Shown piece after piece: positions 30,606-42,940 of a stretch of DNA of 64,000 bases. The stretch comes from Tenodera sinensis (lineage: Eukaryota; Arthropoda; Insecta; Mantodea; Mantidae), in the NCBI GenBank assembly GCA_030765045.1, contig CM060962.1, positions 217,641,655 to 217,705,654 on the forward strand. Reading direction: 5' to 3'. Made by a program: the position numbers and the translations under genes. Under the pieces are notes generated by a model. The model was not told the origin of the DNA. It made no database searches and was given only the letters and a program-made list of their open reading frames with translations. Every line of letters begins with the position of its first letter. The stretch's first letter is position 1.

Positions 30606-30735
30606 TTGTCCATTGCTATGTTAAGAGAACATGCTAAGAGCTGCTATACATATACGGGCGGTGAGTACCTCTAACAAAAATAAATTAATCATTTTCTCTA
30701 ATTTCTGTGAATTTAAGTAGAATATTTTAACATTT

Positions 30736-31380
30736 TCAGACAGAATATTGTAAGACCCCAAAGGGAAATCATTTATGTAAATATTTATTGCAAATGTAAT
30801 TTATTTGCTGGGTTGATACGAATTAGTTGAGTAACGAAAACGTGTTGTTATTTTCATTGTTAAGAAAAGTAAAGTTGTTTAAAAACGTCGTAAGTTTCAC
30901 GTTTAAATTTAATAGGTATAAATAAAAGAATCATATATATTTAATATTAAAAGTGAAGGGAGAATAGCTAGAGATCGCTTCCCTAACAATACGGGAACTA
31001 TTTAATGCAGAAAAATATAAAATTAAGGCATACACGGATGTATACAAAGAAAAGATAGCGTCATGTATACAAAGTAGTGCTAAACTTGTTAATGGCGTCA
31101 GTATGGTATAGATGTGTAGACGTATTTTTGCAACGCTAGTGAATACGGATCTAAAAAACTGTGTAAAGGTGAAAAGACAATCAAAATAATACAAAAAGGT
31201 GTAACAAAAGTCAATCCAATTATAACAAGTGCAAAAAGAGACGAAAAGGGTGCTAATAAAGTGATATAAATAGTGAAGTTGCATCGCGAGTTTATTCATT
31301 CCACCTAGTACCACGCCTGGAGAGAAATAATACTCTTATTGCCCAAACCGAAGCCAAACTTCTTTATAAAAACAGCACCA
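30736..31380 (+). repeat. A1 5' LTR
   Basis: 645 bp, from a mutated TCAGACAG (TGAGACAG elsewhere) to ACAGCACCA. It aligns to 39588-40243 with visible scattered differences, so it is older than the B1 and B2 insertions. Confidence 0.9.
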
Positions 31381-31381
31381 A

Positions 31382-31405
31382 ATGGCTTGCCCAAACGTGG
31401 AGCAC
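31382..31405 (+). promoter_or_regulatory. Candidate primer-binding site of A1
   Basis: TGGCTTGCCCAAACGTGGAGC starts two bases after the LTR. It resembles the TGGCGCCCAACGTGGGGC type with a few changes. Its position is right, but the exact tRNA is uncertain. Confidence 0.4.
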
Positions 31406-31784
31406 GAATTTTGGGTGGAATGAAAATCTACGGGAAATAAACTTACGCGAAATACCAAGTGACGCCAAATCTTCGCGCCAAAAAGGAAGAAGGCGCCATT
31501 GAACAATCCATCGAAATTGAAGAGTATAGGAGACGTCACCAAGCTGGAATCAACGGGGGAAGTACCTACAAATGCTGACGAACGCCTATCCATCGACGCA
31601 GAGTACATCAAAGATCGTCAAGTGAAGCCAACTGCCCAGGGGATGCACGTAACGAAATAAATCAACGAGAGAAAAAAGTAGGACCAAAAAGTTTTATTTT
31701 TACATTCACTTTATTTGTATGTTACTGCGAAGCGTCAAAATAGTAGGACTTTTAAGCCCAAGTGAACTGAATCAAAAAACGAAA

Positions 31785-33032
31785 ATGTCGCAAAAAGGAA
31801 ATGAAGTAGAAGTAGGGGAAGGGGCAGATAAGCCTAATTATCAGATAGGAACAGAAATTAAAAAAGAGGTAGTAATAGGAAACCACCAAAGGTTACTAAT
31901 GATCATGTTTGAGAAATTAGAACAGAGTTTAGGTCAGAAAATGGAACAGAATAAGGAAGTATTAAGACAGGACATAGAACAATGATTAGGTCAGAAAATG
32001 GAGGGAGTGAGACAGGACATAGAACAGAGTTTAGGTCAGAAAATGGAACAGAATAAGTAAGAGATAGGTCAGAAAATAGAGGAAGTGAGACAGAACTTAG
32101 AACAGAAAATAGAATTAGGAAGACAGGACTTAGAACAGAAAATAGAATTAGGAAGACAGGAGTGTAAAGAAAATGTGAAAGTAATGGAAACTAATTTGAA
32201 ATTAGTACATAAAAACATAAATGAGACAAAGGAAGCCTTAGAAACTAGGATAGAAATCATAGGAGATAGGATGGGAAAATTAGAAATGGAAATGAAAGAA
32301 AACAAGATTGTATTAGAAGGAGAAATTGGTAGATTTAGGGATGAAATAACAGAGTGTAATGCAAGTGTAGACTGTAAGATTACAAATGTAAAAGTAGAAA
32401 TAACTGAGGAATTAAGGAAAGAAATTGAGGTAGTAAAGAAAGGAATTATTAATGAAACTGTAGAGCAAATTGTCATTCCTAAAATTAAAACTGTGGCTGA
32501 TGTAATACAATCACAACAAGATGCTGTGAATGATATAAAACAAAGTCACTTAGAAATAAAGAATGATTTCAAATCAATTTATGAAGAAATGAGAAAAGGA
32601 AAAGAAAGTTTGGCGAATGTAAATGATGTTGTGAATGCACTAGAAAGGCAAAACTATGATTTATATGTAAGTGATGTTCAAGATGAAAGTTATTTGTATA
32701 ATGTACAAAATGTTGACTCACCATATAGAGATAGAAGTTCACAATTAAACAATGACACAACACAGAACACATGCTACACCAACAGCATACTACATGAAAT
32801 TACACCACCTACATTTGACGAGGAGAAGGGAGATGATTCAAAACTCTTTGTTAAAGAGATGGAAGAGTATTTTAAAGTGAAAAGGATACCAAATGAGCTT
32901 AGGATGATGATAGTCAAGAAGAGCTTGAAAAACAAAGCATTAGAATGGCTAAGGTTAATACCAGCTGGTCATGAATCGTATAGCTCATTCAGGAAACTAT
33001 TCCTATCAAGGTATTGGGGCCAAGCTAAGCAG
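31785..33032 (+). pseudogene. gag: A1 gag, N-terminal and capsid part
   Basis: ATG at 31785 (MSQKGNEVEV). A long coiled coil of near-repeated units (QSLGQKMEQNK and RQDIEQ, about 31920-32160) carries in-frame stops at 31983 and 32059, then an open stretch from 32085. The capsid-like part follows: ITPPTFDEEKGDD, a PNELRMMIVKKSLKNKALEWL block and LFLSRYWG. It is cut at 33032 by a 598-bp insert. Same plan as family B gag. It would build the particle shell. Confidence 0.8.
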
Positions 33033-33630
33033 TGCACTGCCCTTCACGGGATGTAGTCAATTCCTTTCGTGGAAGTAGGATCACCCTAGTAGGGAAACGG
33101 CAGTACCTTTTCTGTCAAAGGAGTGCCCCCCTTTTCATAGAAATAAAATGGAAGATTTGGATGAAAAAATTTTAATTAATGATACTTACAAATGTTCAGG
33201 CTTAATGAAATTACAATCATATGTCTCCATGTTTTACAGGGTGATAAGGATTACCAGTGGACGATTAAAGTGAATATAAATGAAGTGAGTTGAACACATT
33301 TTACAGCTATACACCCGGTTTACCTATTTGAAATCTGAATTTACTATTGTCCGCGTAAGTGACGACCTAACCCCACAAAATAATTGCCCCCATAGAAATC
33401 ATTATATCACAGAAAATCGATCCCGCATACTTACGGCTGTAGTAGTAAGAACAGAGAGAGAGAAGAGCTACATACCTCGGGAAGTTACAATCACGACTGA
33501 CTACTACACACTACCCTTTCTCTCGCTCCCTCACGTAAGCTGTGCAAGACGACAGCACTCCCTAGCGGGCCAACGCCGCCCTAGAAAACAGCCAAACGGG
33601 TGCGGCGAAGAATCAACGTGCAATCAGCAC
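33033..33630. mobile_element. 598-bp insertion of unknown type in A1 gag
   Basis: AGCAG (33028-33032 and 33631-33635) flanks it, and removing the insert and one AGCAG restores the gag reading seen in A2. The insert starts TGCACTGCCCTTCACGG and ends CAATCAGCAC. It is less AT-rich at its right end (GCGGGCCAACGCCGCCC). I see no clear terminal inverted repeats, no poly(A) and no long frame. The family is unknown; a 5-bp duplication would suit several DNA transposons. Confidence 0.7.
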
Positions 33631-33635
33631 AGCAG

Positions 33636-35151
33636 AACCAGACAAGGGTAGAGTTAGCGACAGGAAGATATTATCTGGCCAAACGGTTATCGCTAGTCGA
33701 TTATTTCATGATAGTAGCTAACAAAGGGAAGCTATTAGACCCTAACCTGTCGGAAGCAGAATTAATTACCAGCATAACAAGACATTTCCCAGGCACAGTG
33801 AGAACAGGGTTAATTGTTGCGAGGCCAGTAGATTTTGCTGACATGATAGAACTACTAACAGCCTTCGAAACGCAAAATGGTCGGCCTAATGAGCATAGAC
33901 ATAGAAACGGTCACCCAAACTTACCGGTCTTAAACAGAAGTACGACTACAAACAACCAGAGTGAGAGAGAAGATAGAAATACTAGGAGCACCCATGACAG
34001 GGGAAGAGGGGCACACCATTTCCCACAATCACACAATCATGGCGAAAGGATGGAGAACACGAGACAGCGGTACCATGACACGATACCAAGGGGTGAATCG
34101 AGATACCGAACACATAGGTATTGAGACAGAATATTAAAAGACCCCAAAAGAAAACCATTTATGTGAATATTTGTTAAGAGTGTAATTTGTTTTTGATGTT
34201 GCTATGAGTTGGTTAAATGACGAAAACGTGTTACTAATATTCATTGTTACAAACAATTAAGTTTGTTTAAAGACGTCATAAATATTTCCGTATTTAATTT
34301 TAATATATATGTATAAATAAAAGAATTATATGTGTTCAATATTGAAAGCGAAGGGAAAATGGCTAAGGATCGCTTCCCTAACAATGCGGGAACTATTTGA
34401 TGAACGCATACGCGGATGTACATATGGCAGTCGGAATCTTAGACTCGCAACTAAAAGAAGGAGGATTAACGTCTATGTGTTTGGCGTAGATGGACGTATT
34501 TTTATGTGTGCCCGTCATAAAATAGTGAAAGTAAATTTACTAAGTGTTTAAAGACCGTTAATTTGTGTAAAACAAGTAAGACATTAGCTAACTTTAATAA
34601 GTTGGTTAATACGAAGTGCGCGAGTAAATAAAAGAACGTAAAATAAACGAAGTGTAAAGTGATAGAAAATACTTTTAGCGAAATATAGCTAAATTTTTAG
34701 ACATTAAATCCCGGCGATGCTAGGGAAGTCGATCCACTGAAATAAAAGACTTACTACTGTAATACGATTTAAATACTGTGAACAAGAAGGTGCAAATAAA
34801 ATATTTCACCAAAGTTAACCCGAGTGTATGTTTATTCCATCCAGTATCACGACCCGAGATTACGAAAGAGTCAAAAGCTCATCAACATCAACTTCGTAAA
34901 CATAAAAACAGCACCAGTATAAACGTGGGAGACCAGGAGACCGTACCCATCAAGTGAATCACATACGATTCTGTAGGGAATACTTGAACAGCCAAAGATC
35001 GTCATACAACAGGGGTTCACACCAAATGGGCAGAAACCAATGGAACACCGGCAACGTAAGACAGCAGGAAATAGACGAAAATGTGCCGAATAGAGCCGAT
35101 CCTGGACAGAATACAGAAACAACAATCACCACTAACACCCAGGAAAACTAA
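33636..35151 (+). pseudogene. A1 gag, C-terminal part, split by a solo LTR
   Basis: It resumes with RVELATGRY, VDYFMIVANKGKLLDPNL, ELITSITRHFPGT and ADMIELLTAFE, matching A2 gag. An Arg/Asn/His-rich tail follows. At 34121 a solo LTR interrupts, and the tail continues at 34921-35148 (NHIRFCREYL and a GRNQWNTGNVRQQE block), ending TAA at 35149-35151. No zinc knuckle. Confidence 0.78.
34122..34916 (+). mobile_element. Solo LTR of Gypsy family A inside A1 gag
   Basis: 795 bp, TGAGACAG to AGCACCA, flanked by GTAT at 34118-34121 and 34917-34920. It belongs to a longer LTR subtype than A1's own, shared with 46666-47394 (TTACTAAGTGTTTAAAGACCG block). It proves a second round of insertion by the same family into A1, followed by LTR-LTR recombination. 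Confidence 0.9.
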
Positions 35152-35183
35152 ATACAAGTCAACTTTGTGTCCCGGAAGTTGAC
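35136..35183 (+). promoter_or_regulatory. Predicted -1 frameshift region at the A1 gag-pol junction
   Basis: The gag frame (TAA at 35149) and the pol frame overlap only over 35136-35151, in -1 register. GGAAAAC (35142-35148) sits at the end; A2 has GGGAAAT at the same place, a proper slip heptamer, so A1 is probably a mutated version. Nine bases later GTCAACTT (35158-35165) and AAGTTGAC (35176-35183) form a perfect 8-bp stem with a 10-base loop. Confidence 0.6.
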
Positions 35184-38100
35184 ATGTATGGCAGTAGGGC
35201 CAACATTGACCCACAACACATATGTACCTTGAGGAGACAGGCAAGCGATAGGAAGGAAATAACTAATCCACAAATGATTAGGCTTAAAGTATGGGGTATC
35301 GAATTGCCAGCAATGATCGATACAGGAGCCAGCACATCAGTATGTGATGAACAGCTGTTCCAGGAATTAATAACGAAGAGAAATGCTGAATTCTTGCCTG
35401 TGTGCGGAGTATATTTCAGCACAGTGATAGGCAAGAAAAAGGAACATGTTAAATACCAGGTAAGGCTGGTAATAGAGATTAAGAGGTGGAAGTTCGATTT
35501 TATCGCCCTGGTAATACCTAGACTAACAGCTACCCTAATCATTGGCAGTGATTTGCTTAATCTTTGGAGGTCGGTGATCGATTATGACCTACATGAAATC
35601 GTCATCAAGGAGGGAACCTCAGAGTGCATGGCGAAGTTCCTGGAGGAGGAAACATGCCAGGAGGAACCAGACCAGACAGGGATCCATCCGGACGAGCAAT
35701 TTTTTGTGGAGAACATCAATGTCCACGAGAAGAGGTTGGCAGACCTCAGGATAGGTAAGAAGAAAACAGGTCGGGCGAGCGAGCAGGGTACTAATGTTTC
35801 CAGCCATTGGATCTGCACAGAAGACGAATACGCCACCTCGAACAACTACCAATCTGAACCACTACCAACAGATGAAGAACTGACGTCACAGCTAATCGAT
35901 GAGAAGGTCCGGGGAGCACATGGCATCTCCGAAGAGGAAAGGAACCATCTTAGAAAGATATTGATTAAAAACAGGAAAGTTTTTAATAAAAAGCCAGGTA
36001 CATGCAATAAGTATGTAGATACTTTTAAAGTATCACCCCCTATTCGCATAAATCCAGGCCCATCCCCAACTCCATCAGGGAGGAAGCCGAGCGAGTAATA
36101 CAAGAAATGTTAGCGGACGGAATCATAGAACCGTCGGACTCATGCTATGCGAATCCAGTGGTATGGGTCCACAAGAAAGAAGGCAAATTGAGGATGACCA
36201 TCGACGCAAGGAAAATAAATGCACATACCTTGCCAGATCATTACAGGCCTGAAGAGGTAGACCAACTGATATCTAAATTGAAGGGAGGTCAACATTTTAC
36301 CAGCCTTGATCTGACAGCATCATTCTGGCAAATTCCTCTTCACCCAGACGTCAGGAAATATACCTGTTTCCTGCACAAAGGAAAGGTACATCAATTTATG
36401 AAGTGCGCCTATGAATTGTGAACCAGTAGCAGTGCACTGCTGAGGGCTCTCGACAAAGTTTTCGGGGATACTATAGAGGCTCTTGTGACGCAATATGTAG
36501 ACGACTTTCTAGTATACAGCAAGGATTCCGAGTCACGCTTGCATCACATAGATTATGTGTTATCCAAGTTTCAGGAAAGCAACATGACTGTGAACTTGGA
36601 GAAGTGCGAATTCTTCGTTAAAGAGGCAGAATTTCTAGGCCACATATTTATGCCTGATGGCATACAACCTAATCCAGAGAGAGTCAAGGCCATAGAGTGT
36701 ATACCACCACCACAAAACTTGAAACAGTTAAGAAGGTTTCTGGGCATTCTACAGTACCAGTCAAAGTTTGTAATTAACTACGCTAAGGAATACCTCTTAG
36801 GGAATTGTTGAGAAAGGACACTAAGTGGGAATGGAATGCCGAACACCAGATAGCCTTTGAGAAAATCAAAGAACTTTTTAAACACAGTATTCTCCTGGAA
36901 CGACCAGATCCAAATTCACCTTTTCTAATTTATACCGATGCCAGTGCGCACTCGTATGGAGCAATATTGGCGCAAGAAGATGCAGATGGCAACAAACATG
37001 TGATTGCCACAGCTTCTAGATTTCTAACCAAGATAGAGGTCAATGCATGTATAACAGAATCAGAGATAGGTGCAATCCATTTTGCGTTACAAGAGTTCTG
37101 GTAATATATCTACCATTATAAAATAAGTATATATACCGACCACGTAAGCCTGTCCTTCATCCAAAAATGCAAGCTAACCAACTTCAAAATCTCGAGGTAC
37201 ATACATGAAATAACGTCACATGACATAGAGGTCAGACATATCCCAGGCAAGGAAAACATCTTTAGTGACTTATTGTCCAGGTTAAAATCGGAAAGTCACA
37301 TACCAGAAATGATATCTAATCCACACCATGAAATCAAAATTATGCAAATAAATAGCAAGTAAAGCAACAAAATTTTACAAGACTTCAAAAACATGGCAAA
37401 ACTACAGCAAGAAGACCCTGAATTGAAGAGGCTATTCAATAAGGCTCCAGAAATAGTACCAAAATTGGAGGCCAAGATAGGAAAATTTAGAAACATCTTA
37501 TTTAAGTTACATGGACACGACGTAAGGAAGTGGAAATTGATAGTACCAAATTCCTTACAGAACAGGGTTATTTTGGCATTCCATCACTTGATGCTCCACT
37601 CTGGCAGTGAAAGAACGACGCTTGCAATTGAAGAGGTGCTATACATCAAACATCTAGGCAAGAAAGTCAGGAAGTTAATTTCCTCATGCGACCTATGTCA
37701 GAAGGCCAAGCCAATCAATGTAAGGCATGATATCATTCCACAATCCATCTTGAGAGATGAGAAAAATGCATTGGTATGCATCGATGAACATGGTGAGCTA
37801 CCAAGGGGGAAAGATGGAAATAGATATATCTTCATCATGTTTGACGTTTTTACAAAGTTTACTAAGATATACCCCATCAGGAGCATTAAAAGTAGGACTT
37901 GTCTGGACAAGATTGTTAAAGATTATACTCCAAAATATGGGAATATGAAAGCGATTCTTTCTGATAATCCAACAATGCACAAAAGTAAACTGTTCCAGGA
38001 CACCTTATGAACATTGGGAGTAAAGTTGTATTATTCATCGGCATATTATCCTCAAGGAAATCCAACAGTAAGGACGATGAGGGACATCTCAATATATTTC

Positions 38101-38585
38101 CGCCTACTTTACCACAGAGACCAGACTTCCTGGACGGAAAAATGCAGCTATATAGAGGAGGTGATCAACAATTCAGTGAACCCCACGACCAAGTTTGCCC
38201 CAATCGAGTTGATGATCAACACAAAACCTAAGTGATTGACAATTGACATCGACACCATGATGGCTGCTCAAAGGGAATTGAGAGAAAAGGAAAAATGTCA
38301 ATTGGCATTCAGGAGGTTGTAGCAAAAAGCAGAAAAAGGGAGAAATAAAGTAAAAAGGTATATCAGGAAATGGTCCCCACAAATTGGAGAAAAGGTGCTC
38401 CTAATAAGGCACAAAGCATCTAAGGCATCTGAAAAAAGATCTGGGAAAATGGAACTACTGTATATTGGACCGCTGATCATAACGAAACAGGTGGGTGACC
38501 ATACATATGAGCTACAGAATACAAATGGCAAGTTGGTGGAGATACCATAAAAACAAATTAAAACCATACAAAGAAAGGACCAAAT
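35152..38585 (+). pseudogene. pol: A1 pol: protease, RT, RNase H, integrase, broken
   Basis: Protease: LPAMIDTGASTSVCDE (35300-35345). RT from about 36100: NPVVWVHKKEGKLRMTIDAR, TSLDLTASFWQIPL (first Asp), TQYVDDFLVYS (catalytic YVDD), LGHIFMPDGI. RNase H from 36930: FLIYTDASAHSYGAILAQ, IYTDHVSL. Integrase from 37560: HHLMLHSGSERT and CDLCQKAKP (HHCC zinc domain), VCIDEHGEL and AILSDNPTMHKS (two catalytic Asp), then YPQGNPTVRTMRD, where Val stands for the catalytic Glu. Frameshifts near 36060 and 36800 and stops at 36419, 37102, 38008 and 38232 inactivate it. Confidence 0.88.
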
Positions 38586-39587
38586 AATCTTTGCCAACAA
38601 ACATGTAAGGCAGGAACAGTAGAAATGAGAAAAAACAATATGCTTTAATGGGTTTCTTATAGAAAATTATATACAGGTTGGGAAATACAACAGGAAAGGA
38701 AATCAACATAGTCATTGGCTATAATGACCACCGAGAGCATTGTCAACAAAGACAGATGAGAATACTGATTGTCATGAAAGAACTGAATTATTGCGATGAG
38801 GAAAATGTGTTTTTGACATAAGGATGTCAGGAACAAAAAATAAAAAGGAATCAATTGTGGTGACAAAGAGAAAATATTTTAGACACAAGGGTGTCAAGGG
38901 TGAATTAAGAAGAAAAATAATATAGTTGCAGAATAATTATAAAAAATAGAAGTTTTCTCTTGTAGAGATAAGAGATAAAGAGATGACAATTTGTAAAGAG
39001 AGAAAAACCATAGTCAGAAAGGCAATGCCCATAGATTAAGATGGATAAGGCCAATGTTGAGCTTAAAGAAATGTCGTTGAACTAAACAATAGTGAATAAG
39101 AACCCAATGTCACAATAGTAGCATTAGTAACATCAGAGTTTAAGAACTAATTCAATGACCTGCCTATAGATAATAAGCTTGCAAGACAAAGAAGGCAAAG
39201 AACTGAATAAAATTGCCATGAATATGATCATAATCATTAGCTCAAGATTTGTATCCTGTTTCTCTCTCCTCATAACAAAGAACATAAGTCAAAAGGCACA
39301 TAATAAACCATGATACACTTAAATAATATTTGTGTCAATGTCGAGTGTAAAAAACTTAGGAATATTCTTGGTGTTGTGTTATGTAATAACTGAATATGTT
39401 AAAATTATAAAGACATGCTGTGTCATGCCAAAACAAAAGACAAAAACATACAGCAAAGAAGAGTGTAAAGAACAAAGGGTATTGTACAAAGTAAAAAGAT
39501 TGTATTAGAGAAATACGGAGAAGTGTTGTATTGTGTTTCAAGATTGTGGATGTATGTAACAACTTGAAAAACAAAACAAGGGGCATG
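38586..39587 (+). other. A1 3' untranslated region and purine tract
   Basis: No conserved frame. Matches the A2 3' UTR (minus strand, 62033-62700 and 57476-57836). It ends AAAACAAGGGGCATG, a polypurine-type tract, before the LTR. Confidence 0.7.
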
Positions 39588-40243
39588 TGAGACAGAATAT
39601 TGTAAGACTCCAAAAGGAAATCATTTATGTAAATATTTATTGCAAATGTAATTTATTTTTGGTGTTGATACGAATTAGTTGAGTAACGAAAACATGTTGC
39701 TATTTTTCATTGTTAAGAAAGGTAAAGTTGTTTAAAAACGTCATAAATTTTAAGTTTCACATTTAAATTTAATATGTATCCATAAAAGAAACATATAGAT
39801 TTAATATTAAAAGTGAAGGGAGAATAGCTAGAGATCGCTTCCCTAACAATACAGGAACTATTTAATACAGAAAAATATAAAATGAAGGCATCCGCGGTTG
39901 TATACAAAAAAAAAAAGATAGCATCATATATACAAAGTAGTGCTAAAATTGTTAATGGTGTCAGTATGGTATAGATGTGTAGACATATTTTTGCAATGCT
40001 AGTGAATACGGATCTAAAAAACTGTGTAAAAGTGAAAAGACAATCAAAATAATACAAAAAGGTGTAACAAAAGTCAATCCAATTATAACAAGTGTAAAAA
40101 GAGACGAAAAAGGTGCTAATAAAGTGATATAAATAGTGAAGTTGCATCGCGTGTTTATTCATTCCACCTAGTACCACACCCGGAGAGAAATAATAGTTTC
40201 ATTGCCCAACCCGAAGCCAAACTTCTTTATAAAAACAGCACCA
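39588..40243 (+). repeat. A1 3' LTR
   Basis: 656 bp, TGAGACAG to ACAGCACCA, followed by the duplicated ATTT. Confidence 0.92.
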
Positions 40244-40441
40244 ATTTCTACCAAATATTTTGACATTTTTACAAAATATTTTAGCATCTTTAGTACATGA
40301 AAAATAAATATTTTAACTTTCTTTTACCATATAAAAATCTGCTACCTAATAGTTATATTTGAAAACCCTCATGTATTTTTACACGCTTTATATGTATGTG
40401 TGTAGGTAGTATGTATGTAGGTGTGTACGTCTGTATGTAAT

Positions 40442-41425
40442 GGAATCTTTCGACGTAATTTTCACCCACTTAGAGTCATCTGATTGACTTGTAATTTTTC
40501 ACACATGTCAAGCCCTGATGACAGTACAATCATATTATAACTTTATCCTAAGATCCTGAACAAGGATAATCAGGATAAACAAAATTAATTAGCTAAATTT
40601 ATCAATGTGACAGAATATTTTTACACAATTTTCACTCACATACAGTCATCTGATTTACTTAAAAATTTGCACATGTGGCAAGGACTAATGGCAATATAAT
40701 AACATCACAACTTTATGATAAGGTCTTTACTAGGGTCATCTGGATAAAGCAAAATTAATTAGCTAAATTTATCAACGTAACAGAATCTTTCGACGTAATT
40801 TTGACCCATTTAGAGTCGTCTGATTGACTTGAAACATTGCACACATGTCAAGCATCAATGATAATACAATAATATCATAATTTTATCCTAACATGCTGAC
40901 CACGATCATCAGGATAAACAAAATTAGTTATCTAAGTCTATCAATGTAATGGAATCTTTTGACATAATTTTCACCAAATTTCATTTGTCTGATTGACATG
41001 AAAATATACATGCATGTCAAGGACCAATGACAATACAACAAGATTATAACCTTGTTCTAATATCCTGGCCAGACTCATCAAGATAAAAAGGGATTTAGCT
41101 AAATTTATCAAAGTAATGTAATTTTCAGCTACTTGAGTCGACTGACTGACTTGAATATTTGCACACATGTCAAAGACTGATAACAATGTAACAATATCAT
41201 GCCTTTGTCCTAATGTTCTGACCTGAATCGTGAGGATAAAGAATGACTAAGCTAACTTTATAAATGCAAAGGAATTTTTTGACATAATCTTAACCATCTT
41301 AGAGTCGTCTGAAAATTTGCATGTGATAAAGACCGATGAGAATACAATACCATTAGGACTGTGTCCCAATGTCCTGACCAGGATCGTGAGGATAATTAAT
41401 GACTAAGTAAATTTATAGAAAATGG
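40442..41425. repeat. Satellite array, ~170-bp unit, six copies
   Basis: Copies start at about 40442 (GGAATCTTTCGACG), 40612, 40782, 40951, 41111 and 41271, spacing 170, 170, 169, 160, 160. Each contains GTCATCTGATTGACTTG-like, CACACATGTCAAG-like and GGATAAACAAAATTAATTAG-like blocks. Copies differ clearly, so the array is old. The flanking 40380-40440 is GT/TAGG-rich, like the minisatellite that interrupts it. Confidence 0.88.
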
Positions 41426-41690
41426 TATAGTTATGACCTCTTAGATGTCGCTATGGAACACGTCTACATGCACCCTGAAAATTGCTTTAATGAACTAGAT
41501 ATTTATATATTGGATGACGCAGATGCCCAGAGAGAAGACTTGAAAGGAACATGGAACCCAAAAGAAAAATCGCACACTGGCATTCACACAGGGCCAAGAC
41601 ACCCATAACAGTTGGTAGTTTAGTAATCAACACAGGTTACACTGCACTGAGGAATTAAATTGCTTGAAAATATTGAAAGACGGAGATACG
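41426..41690. other. Short unique stretch between satellite and minisatellite
   Basis: No repeat unit and no gene recognised; a frame near 41440-41560 is short and has no similarity that I know. Confidence 0.5.
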
Positions 41691-42940
41691 TATTTGTGTG
41701 TGTGTGTATGTCTATGTGTGTCTGTGTGTCAGTGTGGGTCAGTCTGTAGGTATGTCTGTCTGTAGGTCTCTCTATAGGTCTGTCTATAGGCCTGTCTGTA
41801 GGTCTATCTATCTGTAGGTCTCTCTGTCTGTCTGTAGGTCTGTCTGTACATCTCCCTCTGTCTGTAGGTCTGAATGTATGTCTGACTGAAGGTCTTTCTG
41901 TCTGTCTGTAGGTCTCTCTGTATGTCTCTCTCTGTGTCTGTAGGTCTGAATGTATGTCTGACTGTAGGTCTCTCTGTCTGTCTGTAGGTCTGTCTGTCTG
42001 CAGGTTCATATGTATGTCTGTCTGTAGGTCTGTATGTATGTCTATCTCTCTCTGTCTGTAGGGATGTCTGTATGTCTGTCTGTAGGTTTGTCTGTCTGTA
42101 GGTCCATCTGTATGTCAGTCTGTATGTCTGTTTGTAGGTCTGTCTGTCTGTATGCACATCTGCCTTTCTGTCTGTCTGTAGGTCTGTCTGTATATCTCTC
42201 TCTGTCTGTAGGTCTGAATATATGTCTGTCTATAGGTCTCTCTGTCTATCTGTCGGTCTGTCTGTCTGTAGGTCTGTCTGTCTGTAGGTCTGTCTGTCTG
42301 TAGGCCTGTGTGCCTGTAGGTCTGTATATTTGTCTGTAGATCTGTCTGTCTGCAGGTTCATCTGTATGTCTGTCTGTAGGTCTGTATGTATGTCTCTCTC
42401 TCTGTGTCTGTAGGGATGTCTGTCTGTCTGTAGGTCTGTATGTAGATCTGTCTGTAGATCTGCCTGTCTGTAGGTGTGTCTGTCTGTGGGTCCATCTGCC
42501 TGTCTGTAGGCCTGTCTGTAGGTCCATCTGTATGTCTGTCTATATGTCTATCTGTAGGTCTATCTGTCCCTGGGTCTGTCAGTCTGTATGCACATCTGCC
42601 TTTCTGTCTGTCTGTAGGTCTGTCTGTATCTCTGTCTGTATGTCTGTCCGTCTGTATGTCTGCAGGTCTGTCTGTATGTCTCTCCGTCTGTAGGTCTGCC
42701 TGTAGGTCTGCCTGTAGGTCTGTTTGTAGGACTGCCTGTAGTTCTGTCTGTCGGTCTGTAGGTCTGTCTATAGGCCCATCTGTCTGTCTGTCTGTCTGTC
42801 TGTATGTCTGCAGGTCTGCCTGACTGTGGGTCTGTCTGTAGGTCTATCTGTTTGTAGGCCTGTCTGTCTGAAGGTCTGTGTGTCTATCTGTATGCCTGTC
42901 TGTCTGTGTGTATATGTATGTCTGTATGTCTGTATGTAGC
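41691..42940. repeat. TGTC/TGTAGG minisatellite, about 1.25 kb
   Basis: Irregular mixture of TGTC, TGTA and TAGG units with a higher-order pattern around TGTCTGTCTGTAGGTC. Both strands are open over long runs (Cys-Leu-Ser-Val or Thr-Asp-Arg-Gln repeats), which is a repeat artefact. It splits the ~170-bp satellite in two. Confidence 0.93.

Larger units (their letters stand above)
30736..40243 (+). mobile_element. Gypsy-type LTR retrotransposon A1, full length, interrupted
   Basis: A 9508-bp unit with ATTT duplicated at 30732-30735 and 40244-40247. Order: 5' LTR, leader, gag, -1 overlapping pol (protease, RT, RNase H, integrase), 3' UTR, purine tract AAACAAGGGGCATG, 3' LTR. Two later insertions lie in gag: 33033-33630 (AGCAG duplicated) and a solo LTR 34122-34916 (GTAT duplicated). 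It is the only Gypsy copy here with a whole pol, but it has many stops and the integrase Glu is changed. Related to family B in gag layout and integrase end, but clearly diverged. Confidence 0.92.

Noticed and set aside
30721..30735. AATATTTTAACATTTT before A1 and AAATATTTTGACATTTTT after it as a long target duplication
   Set aside because: The second copy is about 10 bases away from the LTR edge, whereas ATTT directly abuts both LTRs. The resemblance is AT-rich coincidence.
41620..42823. Overlapping long frames rich in Thr-Asp-Arg-Gln or Cys-Leu-Ser-Val on both strands
   Set aside because: They arise from the TGTC/TGTAGG repeat, which lacks stops in most frames.
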